From Akkermansia muciniphila (GTDB lineage: Bacteria > Verrucomicrobiota > Verrucomicrobiia > Methylacidiphilales > CAMAQI01), in assembly GCA_945883905.1 (NCBI GenBank), contig CAMCYL010000018.1:1-37456 (forward strand): DNA of 37,456 bases. Reading direction: 5' to 3'. The position numbers and the translations under genes were made by a program. The notes below the pieces were generated by a model, which saw only the letters and a program-made list of their open reading frames with translations, did not search any database and was not told the DNA's origin. The first letter of the stretch is position 1; each line of letters begins with the position of its first letter. This document shows, one piece after another, positions 1 through 7,732 of the stretch.

Positions 1-370
1 GATCCCTGGTGGTTACCAGATATTTCCCAAACTCTTTTCCTCCCTTCTCCCTACAGTTCTCCACTCTGAAATCAAAACGCTGAAATCCTATTGTTCTCTT
101 AACCTCTGAGCAAATTTCACCGGTAAAGCGATGCGATTGACCTCCGAAAGGCCTCTCCACTGTTTCGAGGTCCAGAAATCCCCAGCAAAACCCAAAAATT
201 AAAACCATCCCCCTCCATCGCCAGACCGTCCAAAAAGAATCCCTTCTCTCCGCTAAAACGGTCCCCAACAAAGCAAAGAGCATTCCCCCCAATGCCATCA
301 CCTCTAAAAAGCGCGAAAAAACGACCCCCATCAACATAAAGATCGCGGGATAAAAGAGTGGAGCCTGCAT
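1..370 (-). CDS. comEC: ComEC/Rec2-type DNA uptake channel, N-terminal part (runs off left edge)
   Basis: An open frame of 123 codons starts at the ATG at 370 and continues past the window edge. It reads MQAPLFYPAIFMLMGVVF, then two hydrophobic segments (about residues 5-35 and 49-62), then a soluble part with HRFTGEICSEV, FQRFDFRVENC and KYLVTT. Two short membrane segments followed by an OB-like stretch with a Gx(I/V) pattern match the DUF4131 N-terminal domain of ComEC, the inner-membrane channel that takes up single-stranded DNA in transformation. The frame is open upstream to a TAA near 420, so a TTG start slightly upstream is possible. No convincing ribosome-binding site precedes the ATG. 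The end of repeat A lies about 115 bp upstream in the same orientation. The family call rests on the N-terminal pattern only; the competence and metallo-hydrolase domains are outside the window. Confidence 0.55.
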   Translation of the reverse strand, partial: MQAPLFYPAIFMLMGVVFSRFLEVMALGGMLFALLGTVLAERRDSFWTVWRWRGMVLIFGFCWGFLDLETVERPFGGQSHRFTGEICSEVKRTIGFQRFDFRVENCREKGGKEFGKYLVTTRD

Positions 371-484
371 TCTCCGCTCATAGTCGTCCGCCCCCAAGTC
401 GTCAGCGATAAAACCAAGTTAATTCACAATTCAATAGAAGTGACTCATAAAGAAGCACGAGTATTCAAAAGAAAAAATCTTAAA

Positions 485-899
485 CACATTGTCTCACGCA
501 CTCCCATCACAAAGCGAAAATCCAAAAAGGGAAAGAAATTGGAGAGCCGAGGGTAGGCAACCAGGAACGGGGGTGAGCAGGGGTTCCGTTAACGACGCCT
601 CCTCCTTCGTCCAAGCACTTCGGCGAGACAAGCCGAGAATTTACCACTGAGAGGATCGTGAGCTCTTTCCGAGGAGAGGTGAAACCGATCCCCTCCAGAG
701 AAACTCGATCGTTTTTTTGAAAATCCTTTTTTCAAAGAAACGGGAGAGATTCTCGGGAGGCGGCAGCCGACAAAGGAGGCGCCGATAGGAAAGAGCTCAC
801 GATCCTCTCCCTCCTGACGTGGCGGCGTCGCGGCGTTGCGTGAGAACTGTTTTAGAATTTCAATCCTCCTCCTCAAATTCACCTCTCAAATCCAGAGTT
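485..899 (-). repeat. Dispersed ~415-bp repeat, copy A
   Basis: Read on the minus strand, this stretch matches 10808-11391 on the plus strand almost end to end, from AACTCTGGATTT (899 down to 888) to GAGACAATGTG (495 down to 485), with scattered substitutions and small indels. The two copies are therefore inverted relative to each other. Inside is a ~161-bp palindrome at 649-809. Copy A lacks the ~167-bp insertion seen in copy B, so it shows the uninterrupted form. An open frame of 97 codons on the minus strand (589-882) is low-complexity, arginine-rich and spans the palindrome, so it is not called as a gene. No transposase is encoded. The structure resembles a miniature mobile element or ERIC-like dispersed repeat; the family is not recognised. 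Confidence 0.85.
649..809. repeat. 161-bp palindrome of three nested stems in repeat A
   Basis: The outer stem is a perfect 22-bp inverted repeat (649-670 and 788-809) beginning GAGAGGATCGTGAGC. The middle stem is CCTCCAGAGAA at 692-702 against TTCTCGGGAGG at 750-760, with 10 of 11 positions paired. The inner stem is CGTTTTTTTGAAAA at 710-723 against TTTTCAAAGAAACG at 729-742, with one T-G wobble. Together they make one long hairpin with two internal loops. The same architecture with altered middle-stem bases occurs in copy B. Confidence 0.85.
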
Positions 900-917
900 G
901 TTTTCGACGGCAGTGTC

Positions 918-988
918 TTAAAACAGGTTTTAAAGAGTGATTTTTGATGATTCAGGATTGAGTCCAAACTCAATCGATTCTGTTTTAA
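918..988. repeat. Nested inverted repeat downstream of argB
   Basis: A perfect 8-bp stem with a 4-nt loop (GATTGAGT 956-963, ACTCAATC 968-975) is enclosed by a second perfect 9-bp inverted repeat (TTAAAACAG 918-926, CTGTTTTAA 980-988). It lies about 105 bp past the argB stop, between the arginine genes and repeat A. It could end transcription of the arg genes. No clean T-run follows the inner stem on the minus strand, so a classical intrinsic terminator is not established. The rest of 989-1091 shows nothing recognisable. Confidence 0.4.
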
Positions 989-1091
989 ATCTCTTGATTC
1001 ATTGCGTGGCTCCGCGACCTTGGCGGTTAAAGCTCCCATTCCTATTCCTGCTTCCGTGCCTTCCTTAGAGAATTCCTAATGCAATTTAGGT

Positions 1092-1961
1092 TTAAAGTTG
1101 GATTTTAGTTCCGTGTGAAATCCCCATCCAGAGGGTTTCGATCAGGATATGTTCCTCCCGTCCATCCAAGAAAAGAATCTGTTGTGCCCCATTTTTTAAG
1201 GATTCGACGGCAGAATCGACCTTTGGAATCATCCCCCCATCAATGACCCCCTCTTGTTTCAGAGTCGTAATTTTTTGGGGATCTAATTCCGTAAAGAGTG
1301 TTTCAGGATTTTTATGATCTCGAAGAATTCCTCGGACATCAGAGAGAAAAATAAGAGAATCGACTTTCAATGCCGCTCCGATTTTTGCGGCTGCAATATC
1401 GGCATTAATATTAAATGCTTCTCCCTTTTCCCCTAATCCCACGGGAGAGATTACGGGCAGTTTACCTTCATCTAAAAGCAGGGAGATCTGTCCCACTTCG
1501 ACCTGAGCCACGTCACCAATTTGACCGAGGTCGAGTTCTTTTCCAGTTTTCTCCTGATAATAAAGAAGTTTTGTCGCCTTGAGCACCGATTTTCCAGAGA
1601 CCGAAAGGGCGTTGATTCCTCGCTCCTTGAGTTTCCGAACGATCTCAGGATTGACCTCATGATCGAGCGTTTGTTCAACGACCTTCATACTGGCTTCATC
1701 GGTGACACGAAGACCGTCGATGAACTCCGGTTTAAGTCCCGATTCTTGCATCGCCTTTGAGATCGCCTTTCCTCCGCCATGAACCAGAACGAGTTTCCAT
1801 CCCATTTTTCGAATCAAGGCGATATCATCTAAAACCTGATCGACGCGTGCGGGGTCCTCCATGGCAGATCCGCCGTATTTAATGAGGATGAGATGATTTT
1901 TACCTTGGAGAATTTGTTTACACGATTCGACAAAAGCAGCGGAAGGGGTTTGAGTTTTCAT
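1092..1961 (-). CDS. argB: Acetylglutamate kinase
   Basis: Phosphorylates N-acetyl-L-glutamate with ATP, the second step of arginine synthesis, in the cytoplasm. At 289 aa it has the usual family length. Amino acid kinase signatures are visible: KYGGSAM (residues 28-34, phosphate-binding lysine), HGGGKAI (61-67, glycine loop), RVTD (85-88, substrate-binding arginine), NINAD (184-188) and FLSDVRG (about 205-211, nucleotide site). There is a ~22-residue stretch before the first strand and a C-terminal HGTKI, features reminiscent of arginine-inhibited kinases, but feedback control is only an inference. It is the last gene of argC-argJ-argB on the minus strand, 141 bp after argJ. No strong ribosome-binding site precedes the ATG. 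The call is secure. Confidence 0.97.
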   Translation of the reverse strand: MKTQTPSAAFVESCKQILQGKNHLILIKYGGSAMEDPARVDQVLDDIALIRKMGWKLVLVHGGGKAISKAMQESGLKPEFIDGLRVTDEASMKVVEQTLDHEVNPEIVRKLKERGINALSVSGKSVLKATKLLYYQEKTGKELDLGQIGDVAQVEVGQISLLLDEGKLPVISPVGLGEKGEAFNINADIAAAKIGAALKVDSLIFLSDVRGILRDHKNPETLFTELDPQKITTLKQEGVIDGGMIPKVDSAVESLKNGAQQILFLDGREEHILIETLWMGISHGTKIQL

Positions 1962-2102
1962 AGATCGAATATTTTAGAACTTTAGGAATGACAAATTAGT
2001 GAAGAGGATTTTTAAAAGATTTTGAAATGAAAGCGGTTTTCCTATTTTCTGTTGGGATGAAGCTTGGGTCGTTTTGCTTTGCGTAAAAATGGGCTTAGGT
2101 CT

Positions 2103-3314
2103 TTATTCTCCCTTATTAAACTCAACGTATTTCTCAGTAAAGTCGGTCGTCAAAATCGAATATTCACCGGCCCCGAGATGGAGTTGTACCGTAATGGTGA
2201 AGTTTCTTTTTGCCATCACTTTTTTCAGGCGTTTCACAGGAATTTTTGTGGCCCGTCCATTGCTTACGGCAAGGAGTCCATCAAAGTAGATTTCGACCAG
2301 TTCCTCTTTTACTTTGGCATTTGAATAGCCAATCGCATCCATAATCCGTCCCCAATTCGGATCTCCCCCGCACCAAGAGCATTTTACGAGGGCAGAGGTT
2401 GCAATCGACTGAGCCGCCGCTTTTGCATCCCGTGCCGAGGCGGCTCCTTTAACGCTGAGTTCAACGACTTTGCTAATTCCCTCCCCATCTTCGACAATCA
2501 TTCGAGAAAGGGTTTTCATCACATGAGTGACCGCAGTGCGGAACAGTTCACGAGAGGGATGTTGTGCTCGGATTGGGGTGTTTCCGGCTTTTCCGTTGGC
2601 CATTACAATGACCGTATCATTCGTCGAAGTATCCCCATCAATGGAGATTCGATTAAAGGTCATTTCAACCGCATCTTCGGTGACGCGTTGAAGCGATTTT
2701 TTATCGATCGCGGCATCGGTTGTCAAAAAAGCAAGCATCGTGGCCATATTCGGGTGAATCATTCCTGCCCCTTTAGCGATTCCGCCGACGCGTACTTTTT
2801 TTCCATCGATCTCGAACTCGATTGCATAGGCTTTATGTTTGGAATCACTGGTCATGATTGCCAAAGCGGCATCGAGACCTCCTTCAGGCTTGAGTGCTTT
2901 CACGGCCTTTTTAATTCCCGTGAGGACCTTTGTCATTGGGAGATTGATTCCAATTCGTCCGGTGGAGCAGACTAAAAACTCTTTTGCTTTTGCATTGAGT
3001 TCTTGGGCGAGGGCCTCGGTCATTTGCATGGCGTTTTTGAGACCGACAAGTCCCGTACAAGCATTGGCGTTACCCGCATTGGCAATAATTCCGAGGATCC
3101 GTCCATTTTTTGCATGTTGCATTGAAACACGTACTGGAGCGGCTTTGACTTGGTTTGTTGTAAAGGTCGCTGCGACCTCTGCCGGAATCTCTGAGAGGAT
3201 CAGGGCGATATCTTTGGCTTTATCTTTTTTAATTCCTGAGGCGATTCCGCTGGCATAAAAACCTTGAGCAGAGGTGACGCTTCCGTTCGTAAGAGGAGTA
3301 AATAGTTTTTTCAT
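2103..3314 (-). CDS. argJ: Bifunctional ornithine acetyltransferase / N-acetylglutamate synthase
   Basis: Transfers the acetyl group from N-acetylornithine to glutamate, recycling acetyl groups in arginine synthesis; bifunctional members also use acetyl-CoA. The 403-aa product has the typical length. The proenzyme self-cleaves before the Thr of the conserved ATML motif, seen here as MATMLAFLTTDA with Thr192 as the expected N-terminal nucleophile of the beta chain. The oxyanion-hole pair is visible near CSTGRIG (residues 116-122). Having argJ means the cyclic pathway is used, so argE should not be needed; whether the protein is bifunctional cannot be told from sequence alone. It lies 75 bp after argC and 141 bp before argB. 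Confidence 0.96.
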   Translation of the reverse strand: MKKLFTPLTNGSVTSAQGFYASGIASGIKKDKAKDIALILSEIPAEVAATFTTNQVKAAPVRVSMQHAKNGRILGIIANAGNANACTGLVGLKNAMQMTEALAQELNAKAKEFLVCSTGRIGINLPMTKVLTGIKKAVKALKPEGGLDAALAIMTSDSKHKAYAIEFEIDGKKVRVGGIAKGAGMIHPNMATMLAFLTTDAAIDKKSLQRVTEDAVEMTFNRISIDGDTSTNDTVIVMANGKAGNTPIRAQHPSRELFRTAVTHVMKTLSRMIVEDGEGISKVVELSVKGAASARDAKAAAQSIATSALVKCSWCGGDPNWGRIMDAIGYSNAKVKEELVEIYFDGLLAVSNGRATKIPVKRLKKVMAKRNFTITVQLHLGAGEYSILTTDFTEKYVEFNKGE

Positions 3315-3389
3315 TTTAAAAGTGGAGCAAAAGTCTTACTACGGATTTCTCAGACAACAATTTGTTTTTTTGTAACTTTTGAATGTCGA

Positions 3390-4439
3390 TTATTCTAGCC
3401 CTGTCGTTTCGGGGAGTCCCATTCGGATATTAAAAGATTGTATCGCCTGGGTTGCCGCCCCTTTTCCAAGATTATCAATCGTCGAGAAGAGCATCAATCG
3501 TTCGGTTCGTTGATCCCACTTCATTCCGATCTCGATTCGATTACTTCGAACGACATTTTTCATTTCCGGCATTTGATCGAGAGGAACCAGTCGGACAAAC
3601 GGTTCATCTTGATAGGTCGATTGATAAAGCGCATGAATGATCTCAATCGACTTAGGTTTAGAGAGTTTGCAGGTGATAGAGCTCCACATTCCCCGATGAA
3701 GAGGAATCAAGTGGGGGATAAAACTTACCTTGACCGGTTTCTTGACTAAAAAAGAGATCTCTTGTTCGATCTCGCTTAAATGTCTGTGCTGAGGAACTCC
3801 GTAGGCCTTAGCGGATTCATTCACTTCGCAAAACAAGAGGGATTCCTCCGCTTTTTTTCCTGCCCCTGAAACCCCCGAGAGCGAGTTAATCACGATCGTC
3901 TCTGGGTCTAAGAGATTGTGGAGAAGGGCTGGATAAAGAGCTAAGAGAATACTCGTTGGATAACAGCCGGGGCAGGCGAGAAGGGATTTTGTTTTAATTT
4001 GCTCCCGATAAAGTTCAGGCATCGCATAAACCGACTCGCGAAGAAGTTCTGGGGCAGGATGAGGATGTTGGTAAAACTCTTGGTAGGTCTCCGCACTTTT
4101 AAGTCTAAAATCAGCAGAGAGATCGATCACGATCTTTCCTGCTTGATGGAGGGGAACGGCATACTCACTGGCAACTCCGTGTGGGAGGGCAAGAAAGAAG
4201 AGGTCCGCTTGATCGATCAAAGCCGATGGCGTCGGATTCGTGAATCGTAGTTCAGAGCGTTGATGAAGACCGGAGATCTCTTGATCTAATCGTTTTCCCT
4301 CCCGTTGCCGAGAGGTGACGACAGAGAGATGTGAATAGGGATGTCGAGAAAGAACCTTACAGAGTTCTTCGCCGGTATATCCGGAAGCTCCAATAATGGA
4401 GGTTCGAATCTTTTGAATAGGATGAATGGAAGAGGCCAT
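3390..4439 (-). CDS. argC: N-acetyl-gamma-glutamyl-phosphate reductase
   Basis: NADPH-dependent reduction of N-acetylglutamyl phosphate to the semialdehyde, the third step of arginine synthesis. The 349-aa protein opens with a Rossmann nucleotide-binding loop, IIGASGYTGEEL (residues 15-26), and carries the catalytic motif CPGCYPT, with Cys159 as the thiol nucleophile. Later motifs HRHLSEIEQE and FIPHLIPLHRGM are typical of the family's substrate and dimerisation region. It begins 39 bp after rpsI on the same strand, so transcription may continue from the ribosomal protein genes into the arg genes. The call is secure. Confidence 0.97.
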   Translation of the reverse strand: MASSIHPIQKIRTSIIGASGYTGEELCKVLSRHPYSHLSVVTSRQREGKRLDQEISGLHQRSELRFTNPTPSALIDQADLFFLALPHGVASEYAVPLHQAGKIVIDLSADFRLKSAETYQEFYQHPHPAPELLRESVYAMPELYREQIKTKSLLACPGCYPTSILLALYPALLHNLLDPETIVINSLSGVSGAGKKAEESLLFCEVNESAKAYGVPQHRHLSEIEQEISFLVKKPVKVSFIPHLIPLHRGMWSSITCKLSKPKSIEIIHALYQSTYQDEPFVRLVPLDQMPEMKNVVRSNRIEIGMKWDQRTERLMLFSTIDNLGKGAATQAIQSFNIRMGLPETTGLE

Positions 4440-4478
4440 ATTGGATTAAAACAATAGCCCCTGACAATCGAAGGGCAA

Positions 4479-4874
4479 TTAACGTTTCGAGAATTGGAAG
4501 CGTTTGCGAGCACCGGGTTGACCGGGTTTCTTACGTTCCTTAGCACGAGGATCGCGGGTCAAAAGACCGTGTTCACGAAGAACGGCACGATGCTCAGAAT
4601 TCATTTTGAGTAAAGCACGAGCGATTGCAAGGCGAAGAGCCCCGGCTTGTCCATTGAGACCACCGCCGCAAGCTTTTACGACGAAGTTAAACTTCTTTGC
4701 ATTCTCCGTGACAACGAGAGGAGCAAGCGCTTGTTGCTTCATGTTTCCCGTAGTGAAGTAATCATTAAAATCTTTACCATTGACGGAAATAGATCCGGTT
4801 CCGGAAGTCATTTTAACAGAAGCGATTGCCGTTTTGCGGCGTCCAGTAGCAAGGATGGGAGTCTCAGTGGCCAT
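4479..4874 (-). CDS. rpsI: 30S ribosomal protein S9
   Basis: 131 aa, the normal bacterial S9 length. It has the N-terminal ATGRRKTAIASVKM and the conserved C-terminal tail RDPRAKERKKPGQPGARKRF ending in the basic SKR that reaches the ribosomal P site. It follows rplM with only 4 bp between the L13 stop and the S9 ATG and has no clear ribosome-binding site of its own, which suggests translational coupling to rplM. The rplM-rpsI pair is nearly universal in bacteria. Confidence 0.98.
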   Translation of the reverse strand: MATETPILATGRRKTAIASVKMTSGTGSISVNGKDFNDYFTTGNMKQQALAPLVVTENAKKFNFVVKACGGGLNGQAGALRLAIARALLKMNSEHRAVLREHGLLTRDPRAKERKKPGQPGARKRFQFSKR

Positions 4875-4878
4875 AAAA

Positions 4879-5310
4879 TTAATTCAATGTGAGGTTTTCG
4901 GGGTTTTGAGCAACGTGAGGGTGTTCGGCACCTTTGTAAACACGGAGCTTAGTCAGGATTGTACGTCCCAAACGATTATGGGGTACCATTCCTTTAACAG
5001 CATTTGAAATCAGAAGTTCAGGGCGACGTGTACGACGACGTTCCACGGATTCCGATTTGTGACCACCGATATAACCAGAGTAACTCATATAAGATTTTTG
5101 AGTCTCTTTTTTACCAGTAAAAACGGCTTTTTCAGCATTAATAACGATAACAAAGTCTCCGGTATCAACGTGGGGGGTGAACACAGTTTTATGTTTACCG
5201 CGTAATAAATTCGCGGCTTTTTCGGCAACGTGACCGACCACCTGATTAGAGGCGTCGATGACGAACCATTTACGTTGTACGTTCTCTGCTTTGGCACTAA
5301 AAGTTTTCAT
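4879..5310 (-). CDS. rplM: 50S ribosomal protein L13
   Basis: 143 aa when started at the ATG at 5310, matching the usual ~142-aa L13 that opens with MKTFSAKAENVQRKWFVIDA. An in-frame ATG at 5355 would add 15 residues not seen in the family. The 5310 start is supported by an AAGGA ribosome-binding site (5317-5321) at proper distance. Family motifs include LLRGKHKTVFTPHVDTGDFV and AVKGMVPHNRLGR. First gene of the minus-strand rplM-rpsI-argCJB run, with a candidate promoter just upstream. Confidence 0.97.
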   Translation of the reverse strand: MKTFSAKAENVQRKWFVIDASNQVVGHVAEKAANLLRGKHKTVFTPHVDTGDFVIVINAEKAVFTGKKETQKSYMSYSGYIGGHKSESVERRRTRRPELLISNAVKGMVPHNRLGRTILTKLRVYKGAEHPHVAQNPENLTLN

Positions 5311-5335
5311 ATCATTTCCTTGTGAAAAGAGGTTT

Positions 5336-5364
5336 TTACTAGGCAGCTCTGGCACTCACGTCAA
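5336..5364 (-). promoter_or_regulatory. Candidate sigma-70 promoter for rplM
   Basis: On the minus strand a near-consensus -35 hexamer TTGACG (5364-5359) is followed, after exactly 17 nt, by TAGTAA (5341-5336). The -35 is strong and the -10 is weak. It sits about 25 bp before the L13 start codon in the gap between moaE and rplM, where a promoter for the ribosomal protein operon would be expected. Confidence 0.35.
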
Positions 5365-5372
5365 TCTTTTTC

Positions 5373-5750
5373 TTAAAATCTTTTCCAAATCGGCACATTT
5401 TCTTTTAGAAGCACGATAAATTCATCGATAAATCGAATGCTTTCTTGTCGATGTTTTCCCACGGTACGGATCCAAAGAGAGGGCTCTCCGGCTGGAATCG
5501 CTCCGATCCGATGAATGACTTCCACTCGATGACAGGGATACTTCAAAAAAAGGGCATTCCCTATTTTTTGCATCTCCTTCTCCGCCATCGATTGATAGCT
5601 TTCATAGTAAAGTTGTGTGATTGTTGCCCCTTTTTCCTCCCCTCGAACAACTCCGTAAAACTCACAAACCGCTCCGAAGGTTCCATCGGCAGGAAAAGGC
5701 AAGGGGGGAGGGAGGATTGGCGCTTGGGTGATTTGAATGGAGAGATTCAT
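5373..5750 (-). CDS. moaE: Molybdopterin synthase catalytic (large) subunit
   Basis: MoaE accepts sulfur from MoaD thiocarboxylate to convert precursor Z (cPMP) into molybdopterin. The 125-aa protein shows the family signatures CEFYGVVRGEEKG, LYYESYQSMAEKEM, HRIGAIPAGEPS and the C-terminal LLKENVPIWKRF, in which Lys116 and Lys123 correspond to the active-site lysines. It is slightly shorter at the C-terminus than many homologues, ending directly after the VPIWK motif. It lies 4 bp downstream of moaD, in the order moaA-moaD-moaE. Confidence 0.93.
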   Translation of the reverse strand: MNLSIQITQAPILPPPLPFPADGTFGAVCEFYGVVRGEEKGATITQLYYESYQSMAEKEMQKIGNALFLKYPCHRVEVIHRIGAIPAGEPSLWIRTVGKHRQESIRFIDEFIVLLKENVPIWKRF

Positions 5751-5754
5751 TGAC

Positions 5755-6000
5755 TTAACCTCCGCTCACGGGTGGAAGGATTGCAAGAACTTGAGCATCC
5801 AGAATGGGTTGATCCCAAGAGGCATATTCCTCATCCAAGGCGACACGAAAGGTGGTATGAATTGTTAGAAATCCCGGTTGAATCGACTCGATAATGGCTC
5901 TCGGTGTGGAATCACTTGAACAAGAGAGCTTTTTCTCTGAAAATCCGAGGAGATCACGGGCCTGGGCAAAGGGGAGAATTTGTCGTAAATTTTGGCTCAT
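5755..6000 (-). CDS. moaD: Molybdopterin synthase sulfur carrier subunit
   Basis: 81 aa with a ubiquitin-like fold pattern ending in PPVSGG. The C-terminal Gly-Gly is the site that is adenylylated and converted to a thiocarboxylate, supplying sulfur to MoaE. The text FRVALDEEYASWDQPILDAQVLAILPPVSGG is a standard MoaD ending. It is packed between moaA (3 bp) and moaE (4 bp), which supports co-translation. The size and the gene neighbours make MoaD more likely than ThiS. Confidence 0.9.
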   Translation of the reverse strand: MSQNLRQILPFAQARDLLGFSEKKLSCSSDSTPRAIIESIQPGFLTIHTTFRVALDEEYASWDQPILDAQVLAILPPVSGG

Positions 6001-6003
6001 GGA

Positions 6004-7059
6004 TTACCCTCCAATAGCGGTCATGATTCGTTGGGGTTGATATTGATTTCGAAATTGATGTTCGAGCGGTTTTTCCTGGAGTGAGGAACGAAAGACCTCT
6101 TGTAATCGATCTGATAAAATTTCAGGTCGTAAAAAAGGTTTGAGATCAAACTCAAGATGATTGCCGAGACAAGGACGAATTTTTCCATCAGCAGTGAGCC
6201 GCATTTTATTACAGTTATCGCAAAAATGAAGCTCGGTGAGGGCTCCAATGAAACCTAATTTTACTCCCGATTTTTTTAATGTGTAGTAGTGGGCAGGACC
6301 AAAACCAAGTTTCGTCGGAAAGGGAATGAGTTCCTCCCTTTGACGAATCATTTCCATGACCTCTCCTAGTGGTAAAAAATTAGTTTCGTTGAGCATCTCG
6401 GTTAAACTCAAGGGCATGAGTTCAATAAACCGGAGAGCCACATTCTGTTCTTGGGCGAATTCAATGAGCGGCCAAATCTGATCCTCGTTTTTTCCGCGCA
6501 TGAGGACGGTATTGAGTTTTATCGAAGAAAAACCGGCCTTTCGACATTGCTTGATCCCTTCAATGACCGGTTCCACTTTTCCACGGGTAATCTCAAAATA
6601 GCGTTGTGGATCAAGGGCATCGAGACTGATGTTTATTTTTCGTAAACCGGCCTCAAAAAGAGGCTGAGCCAGCTCCGGAAGTTTCGTTCCATTGGTGGTC
6701 ATTGAGACGGTAGCGACTCCAGGAAGTGCGGTGATTTGAGCAATGAGAGGGAGGACTCCTTTACGGAGGAGTGGCTCCCCCCCCGTAATTCGAAAGTTTT
6801 TAAATCCCTGTTGAATCGAAGCCTTGATGATCGCAAGGATTTCAGGATCTGTGAGTATCTCCTCGCGGGGAGTCCAATCGTTATAGTGTTCAGGCATGCA
6901 ATAAAGGCATCGTTCATTACAACGATCGGTGATCGAAACACGTAAATAGTCCACTGTACGAATAACGGGGCTCGCACTCTGTGCGGGGAGAGCGGAGAGA
7001 GAGGGGGCAAGTTTCATGAAGGCTTGAAGGTTAACTTCACTTTCAGGTAAAGAAATCAT
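6004..7059 (-). CDS. moaA: GTP 3',8-cyclase (radical SAM)
   Basis: Catalyses the radical rearrangement of GTP that starts molybdenum cofactor synthesis, together with MoaC. The 351-aa protein has the radical SAM cluster CNERCLYC (Cys47, Cys51, Cys54), RITGGEPLLR for SAM binding, and the second [4Fe-4S] site with Cys280, Cys283 and Cys297 in CDNC...RPC. It ends in the conserved C-terminal Gly-Gly needed for activity. An internal ATG at residue 15 (7017) is an alternative start; neither start has a clear ribosome-binding site. First gene of moaA-moaD-moaE. No moaC or moaB is present in the window, so the pathway must be completed elsewhere. Confidence 0.95.
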   Translation of the reverse strand: MISLPESEVNLQAFMKLAPSLSALPAQSASPVIRTVDYLRVSITDRCNERCLYCMPEHYNDWTPREEILTDPEILAIIKASIQQGFKNFRITGGEPLLRKGVLPLIAQITALPGVATVSMTTNGTKLPELAQPLFEAGLRKINISLDALDPQRYFEITRGKVEPVIEGIKQCRKAGFSSIKLNTVLMRGKNEDQIWPLIEFAQEQNVALRFIELMPLSLTEMLNETNFLPLGEVMEMIRQREELIPFPTKLGFGPAHYYTLKKSGVKLGFIGALTELHFCDNCNKMRLTADGKIRPCLGNHLEFDLKPFLRPEILSDRLQEVFRSSLQEKPLEHQFRNQYQPQRIMTAIGG

Positions 7060-7126
7060 ATTTTTAGGACTTTAAAAAATATCAAGTTTGCACTCAAGAG
7101 AAAGTGAGGTAACTTGGATTTGCTTT

Positions 7127-7681
7127 ATGAATTTAACGCCTCTTCAAATCATGTTAATTCGAGAATGCACGAGAGATGATGTTACTTTTTCAAAAATGTT
7201 AGATCTGTATGTCGATCTAGCACGTCAGGCGATAGCAAGAACTCCCGAACCTGAGGAAAAAGAGCTCACGGTTTTAAATGAGAAAAGATTAGAAAAAACG
7301 GCGGAACTTTTGAAGGGAGAACGCTCCTTCATTGGTGTGATCGACGATAGTGCTTCCTTGAATGATATTGTAAAAAGGGTTTTAGAGCATGAGGGTTATC
7401 GAGTGGAGTGTTGGTTGAGTCCCGTGGATTTATTAGAGGGATCCTCTGAAATTCCTGCTTTGATTCTTCTCGACATTGAAATGCCTGAGATGAATGGGGC
7501 CGTTGCCATGGATCGATTTAAGGCAGATCCACGCTTTGCGCGTACCAAAATTATTTTTATGACCGGTTTAGTGAACAAACAGGAGGCGGAAGAGTTGAGT
7601 CTTCCTGGAAAAACCGCCTATCTTTCAAAGCCTTTTACAAAAGAAAAACTGATCGATCTCGTTAAAAAAAGTTTGGCTTAA
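7127..7681 (+). CDS. Receiver-domain (CheY-like) response regulator with N-terminal extension
   Basis: With the ATG at 7127 the product is 184 aa. A TTG at 7088 would extend it by 13 residues but is less likely. Residues ~1-65 are helical and charged, with no recognised domain. The receiver domain follows: acidic pair Asp73-Asp74 (GVIDDS), phosphoacceptor Asp116 (LLDIEMPEMNG), Thr146 (FMTG) and Lys168 (LSKPF), all the residues needed for phosphorylation. No DNA-binding output domain follows, so it probably acts through protein contacts. No histidine kinase is adjacent; the gene is transcribed away from moaA. The partner and the process are unknown. Confidence 0.85.
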   Translation: MNLTPLQIMLIRECTRDDVTFSKMLDLYVDLARQAIARTPEPEEKELTVLNEKRLEKTAELLKGERSFIGVIDDSASLNDIVKRVLEHEGYRVECWLSPVDLLEGSSEIPALILLDIEMPEMNGAVAMDRFKADPRFARTKIIFMTGLVNKQEAEELSLPGKTAYLSKPFTKEKLIDLVKKSLA

Positions 7682-7732
7682 CGGAGTTCTCGCTGGCGTT
7701 CCATTTTTTAATTCCTAATTCAGAAGCTGGGT

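Noticed and set aside
589-882. 97-codon minus-strand open frame inside repeat A
   Set aside because: It spans the palindrome, is arginine/serine-rich, and has no counterpart of equal frame in copy B, so it reflects repeat composition.
2523-2975. Long plus-strand frame of 150 codons opposite argJ
   Set aside because: Antisense shadow of a well-conserved gene; its sequence resembles no protein.
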